Source of the DNA: Nemopilema nomurai
Lineage: Eukaryota; Cnidaria; Scyphozoa; Rhizostomeae; Rhizostomatidae
DNA: 64,000 bases
Reading direction: 5' to 3'
Assembly (NCBI GenBank): GCA_003864495.1
Contig: PEDN01001376.1
Location: forward strand, 62,001-126,000
Part shown: positions 21,801 through 33,800 of the stretch, piece after piece
Layout of the letters: the number at the start of each line of letters is the position of its first letter
Numbering within the stretch: position 1 is the stretch's first letter
Position numbers and translations under genes: made by a program
Notes under the pieces: model-generated
The model's input: only the letters and a program-made list of their open reading frames with translations
What the model was told of the DNA's origin: nothing
Database searches by the model: none

Positions 21801-24800
21801 CGTAATACAACATATGTAGTATGTATAATAACAAAACAAAACATTTTAATAAAGCAGATATAACATCATGGTCTTCAGTATCATCAGTTCAATTCTTTGA
21901 TTGATTTCAAACGAAATTCCCAGGGGGGGCTGAGCCCCCAAGCCCCCACGTAGTCGGCGCCTATGGATGTTGTAGAGAAATGTTCAGTCGTTTTGCCACT
22001 CTACTGAACATTGTCCAGTTCGCGCACGCGCAATAAATGTAATGGATTGGATTTGGCGCGAATTTATTTCCATTGTTCAAATCTTCAACAAGCTTTAAAC
22101 ACCGTGGGAAGAAATGGAATCAACATTAAACTTCAATTCGACGAAGAGCAGGAAAAGGCATTTCATTGGTAACGATGAGTCTTCTGAAGATATTAACTTT
22201 AGTTCCGATGAGGAAAGCGATGGCAGAGAGCACGAGTATGGCGATTTTTACGAGCCTGGTAGGCCTAACCATTCTTCCATAATAAACTCTTCTTCGGACG
22301 CCGATGCGGTTAGAGCTATGAACAGTGTATTATCAAAAGTAAAGAAGGTCTCAAAAACTAAGAAAAGAAAGAGCAATAATCCTGGCATTATTAAATGCAA
22401 CACCAGGAAACCCAGTGCTGATAAAAAGCCAGGAAATGAAAATTGCAGTATTCAGGAGAGCAACATGATAGAAAACAGTCAGGATCATAGCAACTTTTTG
22501 TTTGCAATCCATAATCATTTGATGCATCTCCTTGGCGCCCTGTAGCTAGTTTTCCCGCGCGCATTCTTCCACAGTGCAAAAGTTCACTGGACAATGTTCA
22601 GTCGTTTTGCCACCACCAAAATTTTCTGGATGTCCACACACTGAACAAGTGAGCAATGTTCAGTGCATGACCAGTGCAAATGTCCAGTCGTTTTGCCGGG
22701 GCTTTAGAACAAAACTAGCAAATATTGCTTCTCTACATATAAGATGCATAAACATCGAATAAGCAGTACGTACTGGCAAACCCATAGCCACCCTTTTCTC
22801 CAACAAACAGGCCTTTACTGTAGCTTGCAAGACAGCCTGTCACCCCGATTGGGTCTTCAGGCTCGATTGTCTTGTCGTTGAGTTTGAAGTCTTTTATGCA
22901 ACCTTGAATGCTAGCTCTCGAAGCAGTCTGTAAAAGCAACGATAGACCATTATTATGAAATAAAGCCTAAAGCTGCAATACTATTACATACCAGAGCTTG
23001 CGGTGCTTTAAAAGATGTAAATAATATCTTAAGCATCAAGCTTCATTCCAGGGAAATTCCCCAGAGCACTGTCGGTTGCATTACAAAAAAAGGAGGAAAC
23101 GAAAAGAATGAAGAATCAATAGTTAAGTAGGTCTCCTGTTTGTGTGCGAAACTGAATAATGATCTGATATATTTGTCAGTGTTCAACTAGTCCATAATTT
23201 CAAAAATGGTTTCAAAAAAGATTTGTCGATTACAACATGGACTTGTTATTTGTCGTCGTCCTCGTCATTAAATTCGTTAAATGTCAGATAAAAAAGAAAA
23301 TCATATCGCACCAATGGATAGAAGATATGGTTATCAAGATAGAGTACCACGGAAACCAAATAGTTAACTATTCGCGGTTATAAAAACTTGAGAAAAAACG
23401 TACGACCACCCGAAAACATTCTATTCAGTTTTAATTCCGTACCTCCAACTTAGAAAGTGTATTCAGATCTGCTGGTGCTCCTCCGAGGTAGATCTTACTA
23501 ATAGAGTTTATCGCAGTGGCTCCACCAGGGCTGTCCCCAGTAACAGTTTGTCCATCGACTGTGAGTCGACCAGATTTGCTTCGTCTTGTGGTCGTAATTG
23601 AATGCCATTTGCCGTCGTTGACAGTGTTCGCTGAAACAAGCACTCCTGAACCAGTTCCAGCATTAAAAGCATATTTGACTTTTCCATCGTCCAGATAAAC
23701 CATCTCATAGTCAAAGACGTTGGCTACCTTGTAAGTGATAACTAGAACTCCATTTGCAGAGTGCGTCGCCAACAAAAAGCTGTACTTTGAACTGGGAAAG
23801 AAGCAGAGATATATTTCAAGCCTGGGCAGAGGAACCTATCTTCGTAGTAAAAAGGCATCTTCAGATACGAAGGTTGTTACAGATGGCTTGTCTATAAGCC
23901 ATTCAAAAATGAAAATGAAGCTAGCGCCAACAATTAGTCTAACATCAAAATGATGACGTCAGGAAAATGCAGATTGATGCCATATTGTCAATGACTATGA
24001 TGACATTGACAATGGTGATAATGCTGAAATTGACAATAATGATGATGCTGAAATTGACAATAATGAAAATCTGAAATTGACAATGATGATAAAGCTGACA
24101 TTGACAATGATGATGCTTACATTGACAATGATGATAAAGCTGACATTGACGATGATGATAATGCAGACATTTACAATAATGATGATGCTGACATTTACAA
24201 TGATGATAATGCTGACATTAACATTCATGATGATGCTGAAATTGACAATAATGATGATGCAGACATTGACAATGATGCTGACATTGTCAATATCCATGAT
24301 GCAGACAATAGCATAGACAGTGATGACTTGATGATAACTAATACTGATCATAACCATTTAAAACCAAATCCATCAAGATGTTTTACATACCTCTTGAATA
24401 AATCGCCTGAACTCACTGGGAATGGTACATAGCTGGGCGTCTGTAAGCCAAAACCATATCCAGACCCACTTGGCATTCCGGAAAGAGCACATTTAAGAAC
24501 CTTTGGCTTTGTGGTAGGTGGCTTCGTTGTTGTTGGTTCCATGGTGGTGGTTGGTTCCATGGTGTGGTGGTTCCATGGTGGTGGTTGGTTCCATGGTGGT
24601 AGTTGGTTCCATAGTGGTGGTTGGTTCCATGGTGGTGGTTGGCTCCATGGTGGTGGTTGGTTCCATGGTGGTGGTTGGTTCCATGGTGGTGGTTGGCTCC
24701 ATGGTGGTGGTTGGTTCCATGGTGGTGGTTGGTCCATGGTGGTGGTTGGTTCCATGGTGTGGTTGGTTCCATGGTGGTTTGGCTCCATGGTGGTAGTTGG

Positions 24801-27800
24801 TTCCATGGTGGTGGTTCCATGTGGTAGTTGGTTCCATGGTAGTTGTTGGCTCCATGGTAGTCGTTGGTTTCTGTAGTTGTTGGCTCCATGGTAGTAGTTG
24901 GTTCATTGTGGTGTTGGCTCCATGGTAGTAGTTGGTTCCATGGTCGTTGTAGTAGATTCCACTGTTGATGGCTTTTCCGTTGGCGGCAGAATCGTAGTGG
25001 TATCAACGGGTACCATTTTCGTAGTAAGCGGTCGCAACGTGGTCATTTTTGTTGCTACACTGGATGCCTTTGGCGTCGTAACTTCTTTGATTGGGTCTAC
25101 TGGTGAAGTCATCCTTCCCGTTGCGGTTGTTGTAATGATGGGTGTGGTTGTGGGCGGCAAAGTAGTGGGCTTTATCAAGGGCAACGGCTCTCTTTCCACG
25201 AGCTTAACGTCTTCAATTTCCAAGCTTACTTGACCCAAATCGATAACCCTGTCACGCAAAAATACCCTCACTCGATACAAATTATGCAAGACATTTGACA
25301 GGTCACTTGCAATGACCATCAAAATTGCATTGCATTTCCAATCGAGATGCTCATACCTTGCAAAGTTAACTGTCCGCACATATGGGCTGCATACAGCATC
25401 ATGGGCATTTCTAAGTTTCTTTGAATTTATCTCAGGGCGAACGAAAAACAGAAACGTTGCTTCTATAGGTGGAATCTTATTATAAATGGCTCTTGGAATA
25501 GCATAAAGCAATGTACCACAGTGTTGCCGTTTTTTTAGCAAGAACAAAAAGCTGCTGATTAACGTATACAAAACTTGATAAATGAATACATGAGGAAATT
25601 ATCAAACGTAGACGCTTTCAAACTTTGTCATGGCTTTATGAATCAAACTATCCTCTTACTTGTCGCCACAGAAGATGTTCATCATGTTCCCATTAATGCT
25701 GTAAGTTGTAATTCCATCAATTTTCACTGACGGCGGCAATCCACCAATGTACATTTTACCATCCAACTCAATGTTTTGGTCAAAGGTCACCTCCTTCTGC
25801 TGCCCATCGACTTTAAGTGAAACTCTGAAAAAACAGAACAGTACATGAATTTCTTATAATTAACATTAGCCTCTTTTCCGCTGATCTCAAAGTGCTGAGC
25901 AATGAGGCATAAATCGGTCACCGACTTCACGGTGAGTGGCATGTTCCGTTAAAGGTTAAAGGTCACCTTCTGCTACTCATCGACTTTTAGCGAAACTCTT
26001 GAAAAACAGAACAGTACACGAGTTTCGTATAATTCACATTAGCATTTTTCTACTAATCTCAAAGCACTGTGCAGTGGGACATGTTCATCAATCGGTCATT
26101 GACTTCACCATGAGTGGTATGTTCCGTTGAAGGTTAAAGGTCAAAGATCACCTTTTGCTGCTCGTCGGCTTTCTAGTGAAACGTTTTAAAAACCAAAACA
26201 GTATATACATGAATTACGTGACAAACGTGATGAATTCTGAATAAAGCTAAAATTGAACATTGGAACAAAAGGTGTCCAACATTTCTTGTCGAATTTCATA
26301 CGAATCTTCCAGTTAAAATCTGGCCAGCATTGTAGGTGTAGGGCTTCACGTTAAACCTTGCATTCTTCCAAAGGGTTCACAAAAGGAAAAGGAAAGCCGT
26401 GGGATATCAACTTACTTGCTTCCATCAAGTCTGACTTCCACTAGATGCCACTTTCCATCATTCAGGTTTTTCTGGTCCGTGACAATGATTCCGTTGTTTC
26501 CTGGTCCGCTTGTTATGGACAATGACACTGCACCATCCTCGTTAAGGATCAGACTCAAGTCAGCACCCTGCCGAGAAATAAATGACAAACTATGAAAAAT
26601 GAATTAATTTTGAATGCGTAATGCAAGAAAAACGTAGCCTATTGATAGATTAATATCAAATTGCTAGGTTAATAGCCAGGGGAAAGGAGGGTGACCAAAA
26701 ACGCTGAATAACTAGCAAAATGATAATGAAGCTAATGATGTGGGGGGTCAGGGACGGGGGGTCAGGGACGGGGTTAGGGACGGGGTTAGGGACGGGGTTA
26801 GGGTGGGAGCTTGCATTGCGTTTAAATCCATGACATTGATAGTTTAGTTAACTATCAATGGTATTTCATATAATTCAATTTTTGGAGGTGATATTCTTTC
26901 CAAGGTAGCGTACAGTCAGATAAAAGTATGACTTCTCCTTTCTTCAATTGCGGACTTCAAGAGCTTTTGTATATCACGCGTCATATTTATAAATTAACAA
27001 AATACGTCATAATAGTGTACCCCTTTGCCTTGTCCATAGAGGAGAACGCCGCGTGAAATATAGGTTTGGAAACTGAATCCAAGGCGCTTTGATGTGGATA
27101 GACTGCACGAAGAAGCGTTGATAGCCAGATATGACGAGGGCCCTGTGAAGGAGGCTCCCTTTGCAAGCTGCAAATGACAAGATGTTAAGTGAATGACGCA
27201 ATCAATTTGGCGGGAAAACCAATATGGAGAAAAAACGTAAATACAAAATATGGCAAACAGTTTCTCATGACATCTTTGAGTCAGAATTAAATTAACAAGG
27301 CGTTATTTCTGCTTAGGAAGCGAAACTACGAAGCAACATTATACGTTCGGGTTCACAAAGAATACCGCATTTTTAAACCTGGTTAAAAGCATTTTTAAGC
27401 CCAAGCAGTCTTTTTAAGTAACTAACATGTGTCTCTTTTGGTGCTCCTCAGCAAAATTTAATACAAAATGTGGCACACAGCCTGCCAGCAGTTTTGCCTT
27501 AAATAGAAAAGAGGATGGGCAGTTGGCAGCAAGTTGGTCGATTTAGACCAAAATTATTGCTTAGGAGTAAATTTTCCGGCTTTTGAAAAGGCATTTTATT
27601 GTATAAAATAAATGGGGTAAGTACCCCAAAAGCCTCATATTCGTAAAAGATAATTTCAGTTTCGGGTGGAAAATATAGCTTAACGAAAGATGCCATGTAA
27701 ATAAGGGTATCTTGTTATGATTAAATTGGAACGCGGTGCTGTTGTTGCTGTCATAGAATTGAAGTAAAATTTAATCTGATCTTACGTGCTCACGACATCC

Positions 27801-30800
27801 AAGCCTGTAGTTCTTGTAGTCGGCAATCATACGTGTAGAAGATGCATCAATTTTACTACCAAATAAACTGATCGTTTGAGATGGCTTTTCGGACACGAAG
27901 CAGCCGTTGAATGGGATAGTAGAGATTGCACTAGAAAAGAACAGTGATGTGAAAAGAAGAAGTAACTTCAAAACAAGCAAAAACTAGACGCATTTCAAAC
28001 ATGCAGTGTTCCTGCAGTTTCGCGTAGTATTAAAGTGTCAAATGTTGATATTCACATGACGTCTTCACCTAACTTCAATCTAACAGTGCCATTTATCGAT
28101 GGCTAATCTTGACTCGTACATACCTGGACCTCATCTTGTGCCCAAATGGTACCCCGCCAACGTAAACAAACTCCCCTGAAAGATCTTGCGACTGTGACTT
28201 GTATTCAGCAATGAGAACACCATCGATTCTGAAGTTTGTTCTATCCTTCCGGACCACATGAACCTTGCCATCATTCAGCGGAGGCATTTTACCCTCGGAC
28301 GTCAAAGCTGTATCCGCACTTGTCAAACCCGCGTTGTAGCGGAAAATCATGTGACCGTCTTTCAATTCAAAGGAAATGAATAGTTCCGGATAGAAAATGG
28401 AATCTGGACTGTAAAACAAAAGGCCGTCTTTCTGACGTGTCTTGAAGCTGAAATGGACTTGGCGGAAAATGTTGGATGGTTTTTCGAACGTGTATTTCAT
28501 GAATCCATCACCAAAGAACTGCAGAGAGAACTGAGTATTGGGCAAACTCTGTTGAATTGCACCGTCAAGCATATTTGCGGCCTAGAAATAAAAACAAGTC
28601 ATCACTCTTACGAAGAAAGACAACTCTGACGCTTATGACGTTGGCAGTCGTGCTAGAAAGACTTCAGGCCCTTCAACGGTTATCTGTGCCTTTCAAGGGG
28701 ATAAACGTTAATTAAGGAAGTCAGTAGACTTCCAAGGTGCTGCCAGGAATAAGGCACGTAAAAAATCAATCCAAATCAATCTTCAGGGTAGGTGAAATCT
28801 AAAAACTTGACTATCGTTTATACAAGCAACCACATGTATACGATCTGTCCTTGTTGCTTTGGTTGTGTTCACGTTAAGGTGTAAATCTCGACCAGGGTGG
28901 AAGGAAAAACTTGAACTTAACATGTCTCGAGTTGGACTTAATAAAATGCATTACAATACCACAAAATAGGCAAGCAATAGGAAGACAGACTCCTTCGGAA
29001 TGAAAGCCACGCCACACTGCCTAGAACTCGCATCATTTTCTATATTTACCTTCCAGTTCCACAACCCCAGGGTTTCACCATTGATCTTCAATCTGTCTGC
29101 TGTCCCAATGAAGTTGGTGGTTGGAACAGAGGATGGCACCTTCTTTCCTGCTGGGATGCCGCCGACAAAAACTGAACTGGATCTTGACAACTTTATGTTA
29201 TCAAGACCTTCGTTTGGTGCAGTCTGGAGCTGCCTCTTGGTCGAGTTTGCCAAGCCGGTCTCGAGTTTAAGAAGGTTCGAGGTTCTGCGTAGAAAAACAT
29301 CCGTCAATCCCGATTAAGTGGGCGTATTAGTTATTATTCTAGTTAATTTTCTAGAAAATTCGGATCTCTGTTTGGAGAAGCGAAGCCTGACCTTGTTGCG
29401 TTTTTCTTGGAAAAGATTAAATCACTAGGATATAATAAGTGCTTCTTTGATGCCTAGTTACCATGACGTAAAGCATAAAAATGACATGTTACCATGATTT
29501 CTTAAATGGCGAAATACCCTGCTTTGCCAATTATGGTACAAACAGACCCCAAAAGCGATTACGTCATTTACCCAATACTAAATATTCAATCTCACCTCGT
29601 TGCGACTATAGTGTACCATTTATCATCAGCAATGGAGCGAGATGACTTGACCATAGGCATGTTGGCGCCCACCTTAGCGCTGAAGACAACAAAGCCATTG
29701 TCCAGTGACAGAGCCATATAGTCAATGCCACTGGAGGCAGCCTGTCTCCTACGTCGAGTGCTATTGGAACTTCCACCGATGTACAGAAGTAGGCCTTCTT
29801 TAGCTGTGGTCTTTACGTTCATCTCAGCAACAGTCTCCGGTTCCCCTTCGATAACAGGAGACTCCAAAGTAACGGTCGTCGATGGTCCAAACTTGGTTGC
29901 GATTGGTGCTGTATTAGCAAAGCTCCTTGCGTGGCTTATCTTGTAGCGAATGCTTTCCAGCGTGTACGTTATATTCGATTTGATGAACTCGTCCAGTTTC
30001 ACATGCTGGTCCTTTGCAGTATTCAGCGCTGTCTGGTACTTAGGTACTTCCGCTGCCAGCTTCTTTTCTTCTTTTACAGCGTCATCTATCAGCTTTCCAA
30101 CATCAGCGATCCCTGTGCGAAGCTTTGTCACGTTCGTTTGTGCCTCCATTATTTGGGCCTAGAAAAGATATAAAATAGTAGTACAGGCGTCGAAGAAGTC
30201 AAAATCAAACTGCCAGGGCCTTGAACTATGACGTCAACTTTTAGTAAAAAACAGGCCGTATCAAATTATTCAGAATTAAAAAAGGTAACAAACATCGGGC
30301 TACAGCATCCAGGTATTTTAAACAGATAATAACAAACTCTCTACACTTGGTGTTACACACACCGCTTCCAGTTTTAGGCACATGCCTTCTACCTCTCTAT
30401 TTTATCTCAACCTGTCTACATATATAGGGACAGAACACCTGGAGGTACCTTAGACAGACATCACTAAACTTCAATTGGAACATGCTAATGAGAAACACCA
30501 ACCTTAATGCGAGTCGCAAAATCAATGGCTGCTTTTGCTTTCATTGCCGCGTCCTTCGCCTGTCTCTGTGTTTCTTTGGCTTTCATGCCTGTTGCAAAAA
30601 CAAACCTCCGTTGATCACAAAATCAGGACAAAAATGAATTCCAGAAGGGCAAACTTCTTTAAAAATAATGCATGAGGCAAGGACTGCTACACCTACCTGT
30701 TTCTTTCGCTTCTTCAAAAATTGGGTATTTTTCGGACACAGCCTTTAGCTTTGCCTTGACTTTCTCTTTCAGTTTACGGAGTGCCTTCAACTGATCCCCC

Positions 30801-33800
30801 AAATTCTCAAAAGGTTGCTTCAAGGATTCGACATTCTTCATCAGTGTTTTTGACGACTCGTTCAGCTTTTTGCTGTTGTCCAATGCTGTCTTGGATTCTT
30901 TCTGCACTTCCTCCGCCTAAAAGACACATCAGGTTATTTTGGTGGCAAGACTTGTATTCAAATCGAGACGGATTCACTCGAAGAAATTACAATGAGGCTC
31001 CTTAAAAATGCTTGCTCTAACGTTGGAGAAGTGTGAGATTGCATACCTTGATATAAAGATCGTAAGCAAAAATTATAAAAATGGTGAACTGACTAATGGT
31101 GAAAAAGGTTAATGAAGACAATGACATTATCAATTGATTTCAATCTGTGTTGAATCAGACGTAGCACTGCCATATTGGAATATCAACAGGCAAACTATCT
31201 TGTTTTGTATGGAGGCATGAGGCGAGTGAGTTTTCATAATGGCGCGAGTAAATGGTTAACAGTGGATCGCACTTCGTGAAAAAAGACATCTTGTAGCGTT
31301 GTACCTTGGAGATTGTCAATGAAGCAGTTTCATTTGCACTCTTCGCAGCTTTGTAGGCCTCGAGGATGGCTTGAACGATATTCGAATAGACAGTGGCAGC
31401 TCTTACGGCGTCGTTCGAGAAGTTCTTCGTATCTTTGATCAGGCTTTCCAGAATGGTGGCCTGGTCTCGAAGTCCTCTTGCATGGGCAGACGCCTCGTCA
31501 ACAACCTTGGAAGCGTTCTCGTTCTGCTCCTTTAACCCTTGCATTCGGCCTCGTAGAATAGGCATAAGCTTCTCAAGTATTATGCTTTTGTTCATGAACT
31601 CCTGAAGCAAAACAAACAAACTTTTTTAGAATAAGGATCGTGCAAAGGCAGATAACTCCCGAAGTATCACCCCATGGTTGTTAACAGATCAATCAACATC
31701 CACTCACCCCAAATACTTTTACTGCGTCAGCTGATGATCCTTTAGCAGCAGTTGCGTTTGTCATTGCGTCCATTATGGTGTTGTTGTAGAGTCTCATTTT
31801 GATTTGTGCCACTTCCAAAAACGACTGGAAAATAAGGTTGACATGAAACACCATATCAAATGGAATCGTCTCTGTTTTAAAAAGCAGAGCAAATGAACCA
31901 CATCAAATGAAACACCTGCTTTAGGGGTCTGACGCAGGGTTAAGACATACAGCTAGCGTGGAGAAAACAAGGCACTTGAAACTGTCCAGCCGCTTCCTCT
32001 GGACCACATGAGAAAAACCATCAAATAAAAACGTCAGGACGCCAGATTGCTGATCAAGTGCCGAGTCTTTTCCTTTAGCAGGCGTTTTCAAGGAAGCAAA
32101 TCTTGAAAATGCTTCACTCCATAATAAATCGCTTCTAAAAAATGTGACTTTGGCAGCATGACGCTAGATACATTACAGGGCTCTGTCACTAACGCGAAAA
32201 TCCCATACCTGGAAATCTATAAGCTTGGCAATGCCGATTAGTTCGGAGCCGTTTCCCGCAGCATACAGTGCATTCTGCGCACCCTTGTTGATAGCCAGGA
32301 ACGTTTTGATGATGTTGAGGATGGTGACGTTTTGGCCATGCACCATATCAGAAAGCTTCTTGTTCTTGTCTAACAAATCGTTAGCCAGAAGTGACGCGTT
32401 CTCCGCAAGCATCTTCTCCTTGGTTACCTTCGTGAGCATGCCAGTGAAGTTCTTGCTCTTCAAGCCGTTCTTGATGCGTTGGATCTCGGAGACAGAGACA
32501 TTGGTGTCGTCGCTTCCATTCATCATTCGCACCAATGTCTGGTTGGCGAAATTCACCGTATCTACAAGAGCGGTGTTTAATGTAAATATTATATAATTAT
32601 TTTTTGTGAGATGCAAGGTAACCTTAGATCCGAACAACAGTCTTATCAATATTTCCTAACTGTTTGGCTGTTCAATTATCTCCAAAACACTACTTACGTA
32701 GATATATATATATATACAAAGCTGTGTGCATTTTTTCTACAGTGAAAAAGCTCATAATAATAACAAAATAACAGCAACACTTATTTCATTATGGAAATTT
32801 TCAGCAAAATAAGAGCCCTTGCATCACATAGAAATCGTCTAAATGTGCATCGGATATTTTTTATAGAATTTAAAATGGGTTCAAAAGGTAAAATGGCAAC
32901 ATTCCGCTTATGAAGAAGGCACAGATGCCTCAAATCTCCTGCCATTTTAAGGCATTTTACATAAAGCCTAGCTAACTTTTCCTGGAAGTAAATTGGCCAA
33001 CATTCAATTCGTTCGTTTTTCTAATCCATCTTTTTAATCTATTGTGTCTAGATTAAAATAATCTGTTAAAATACCCCTGCATTTAGAGAGAACTCTAGCA
33101 ATTCTTCTCACTCGATCCACCAGTTGTGACAGAGTATGGAAATCCGAAAAATTTTAATCATTAACTAACCCGAGGGGAAGAATTCTTGGTGAGGCCTTTG
33201 TATGCAAAATTATAAAAAGTCTGTTGCTGCAAACTATCATTCATAATTATTAGCTGTAAATGAATTTTATTTGATGTATGAACAAATGATTTAAGGGACT
33301 TTTCAGTATGCTTGTATAATTTGCGTGAATGTTTCAAATGGGGACACATTTTGGGACAGGCTGAAGATGCAAAGAAAGAAAAATCGAGCCTTCAAATCCA
33401 CCTAATAAAAATGAGATTCAAGGAGCGATCTTTAAACAGAAAGATACCTTCAATGATTTTGATCAGCTTGTCGTCTCCCATAAGGCTTGCGAGGTACTCT
33501 CTTGCACGCTCCTCCGTGGAAGAGGCATTCTTGGCAACCATATTGGATTTAATTGCCAGCCTCTTTACCAGTTGATCTGCCTCGTTTATTCCAATCTCAA
33601 AAAACACTCTTGCCATTGACGCTGGGCATACACCTATTTTTTGGGGAAATCAATAGTTACGAAAATGCTACAAATTATCCTACAGAAGCTTGACTGGAAG
33701 CGTAAGGGCTTCAGAGACGTATAGAGGGCGCTGGCTACAAACTGGATCTGTATAATTTTTGTGCGTGGGATACAAATTAAGATTTGTTAACAGTTGAGTC

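Larger units (their letters stand above)
21512..22703. mobile_element. Non-autonomous PIF/Harbinger-type transposon
   Basis: The left end is agccccggcaaaacgactgg (21512 onward). The right end is its exact inverted copy finishing at 22703. Both are flanked by the trinucleotide TTA (21509-21511 and 22704-22706), the target preference of the PIF/Harbinger superfamily. Subterminal copies of tggacaa/tgttcagtcgttttgcca lie inside both ends. No transposase is present. It carries one 143-codon frame and a nested hAT-type MITE (21699-21965). It sits in a laminin intron, its right end about 70 bases from the exon 46 donor. Confidence 0.85.
18821..24391 (-). other. Laminin alpha exons 44-49: LG4-LG5 domains and C-terminus
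   Basis: LG4: SSGDLFK, then [31 protein letters not shown] and [13 protein letters not shown]5: [41 protein letters not shown] and NPAYFGGI. The last exon (18957-18821) supplies the typical closing strand ([15 protein letters not shown]) and the final Cys (GLAHSGCSE), then TAA at 18823-18821. The GC.C pairing of LG modules is complete only with this exon, which supports the 1.3-kb last intron. LG4-5 in the family bind heparin, dystroglycan and sulfatides. Confidence 0.88.
25660..30158 (-). other. Laminin alpha exons 37-43: LG1-LG3 domains
   Basis: Three laminin G modules, residues about 2665-3224. LG1: EGLLLYIGG and [11 protein letters not shown], then [15 protein letters not shown]2: [21 protein letters not shown] and [14 protein letters not shown]3: [36 protein letters not shown] and [10 protein letters not shown]. 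In the family LG1-3 bind integrins. LG1 carries an RRRRQ sequence (codons 2738-2742, Arg run at 29756-29745) inside the first half of the module. LG3 ends at FCGDK, from which the Thr-rich linker exon follows. Confidence 0.9.

Noticed and set aside
23995..24357. Ile/Asn- or Met/Thr-rich proteins
   Set aside because: Low-complexity intronic repeat between laminin exons 44 and 45.
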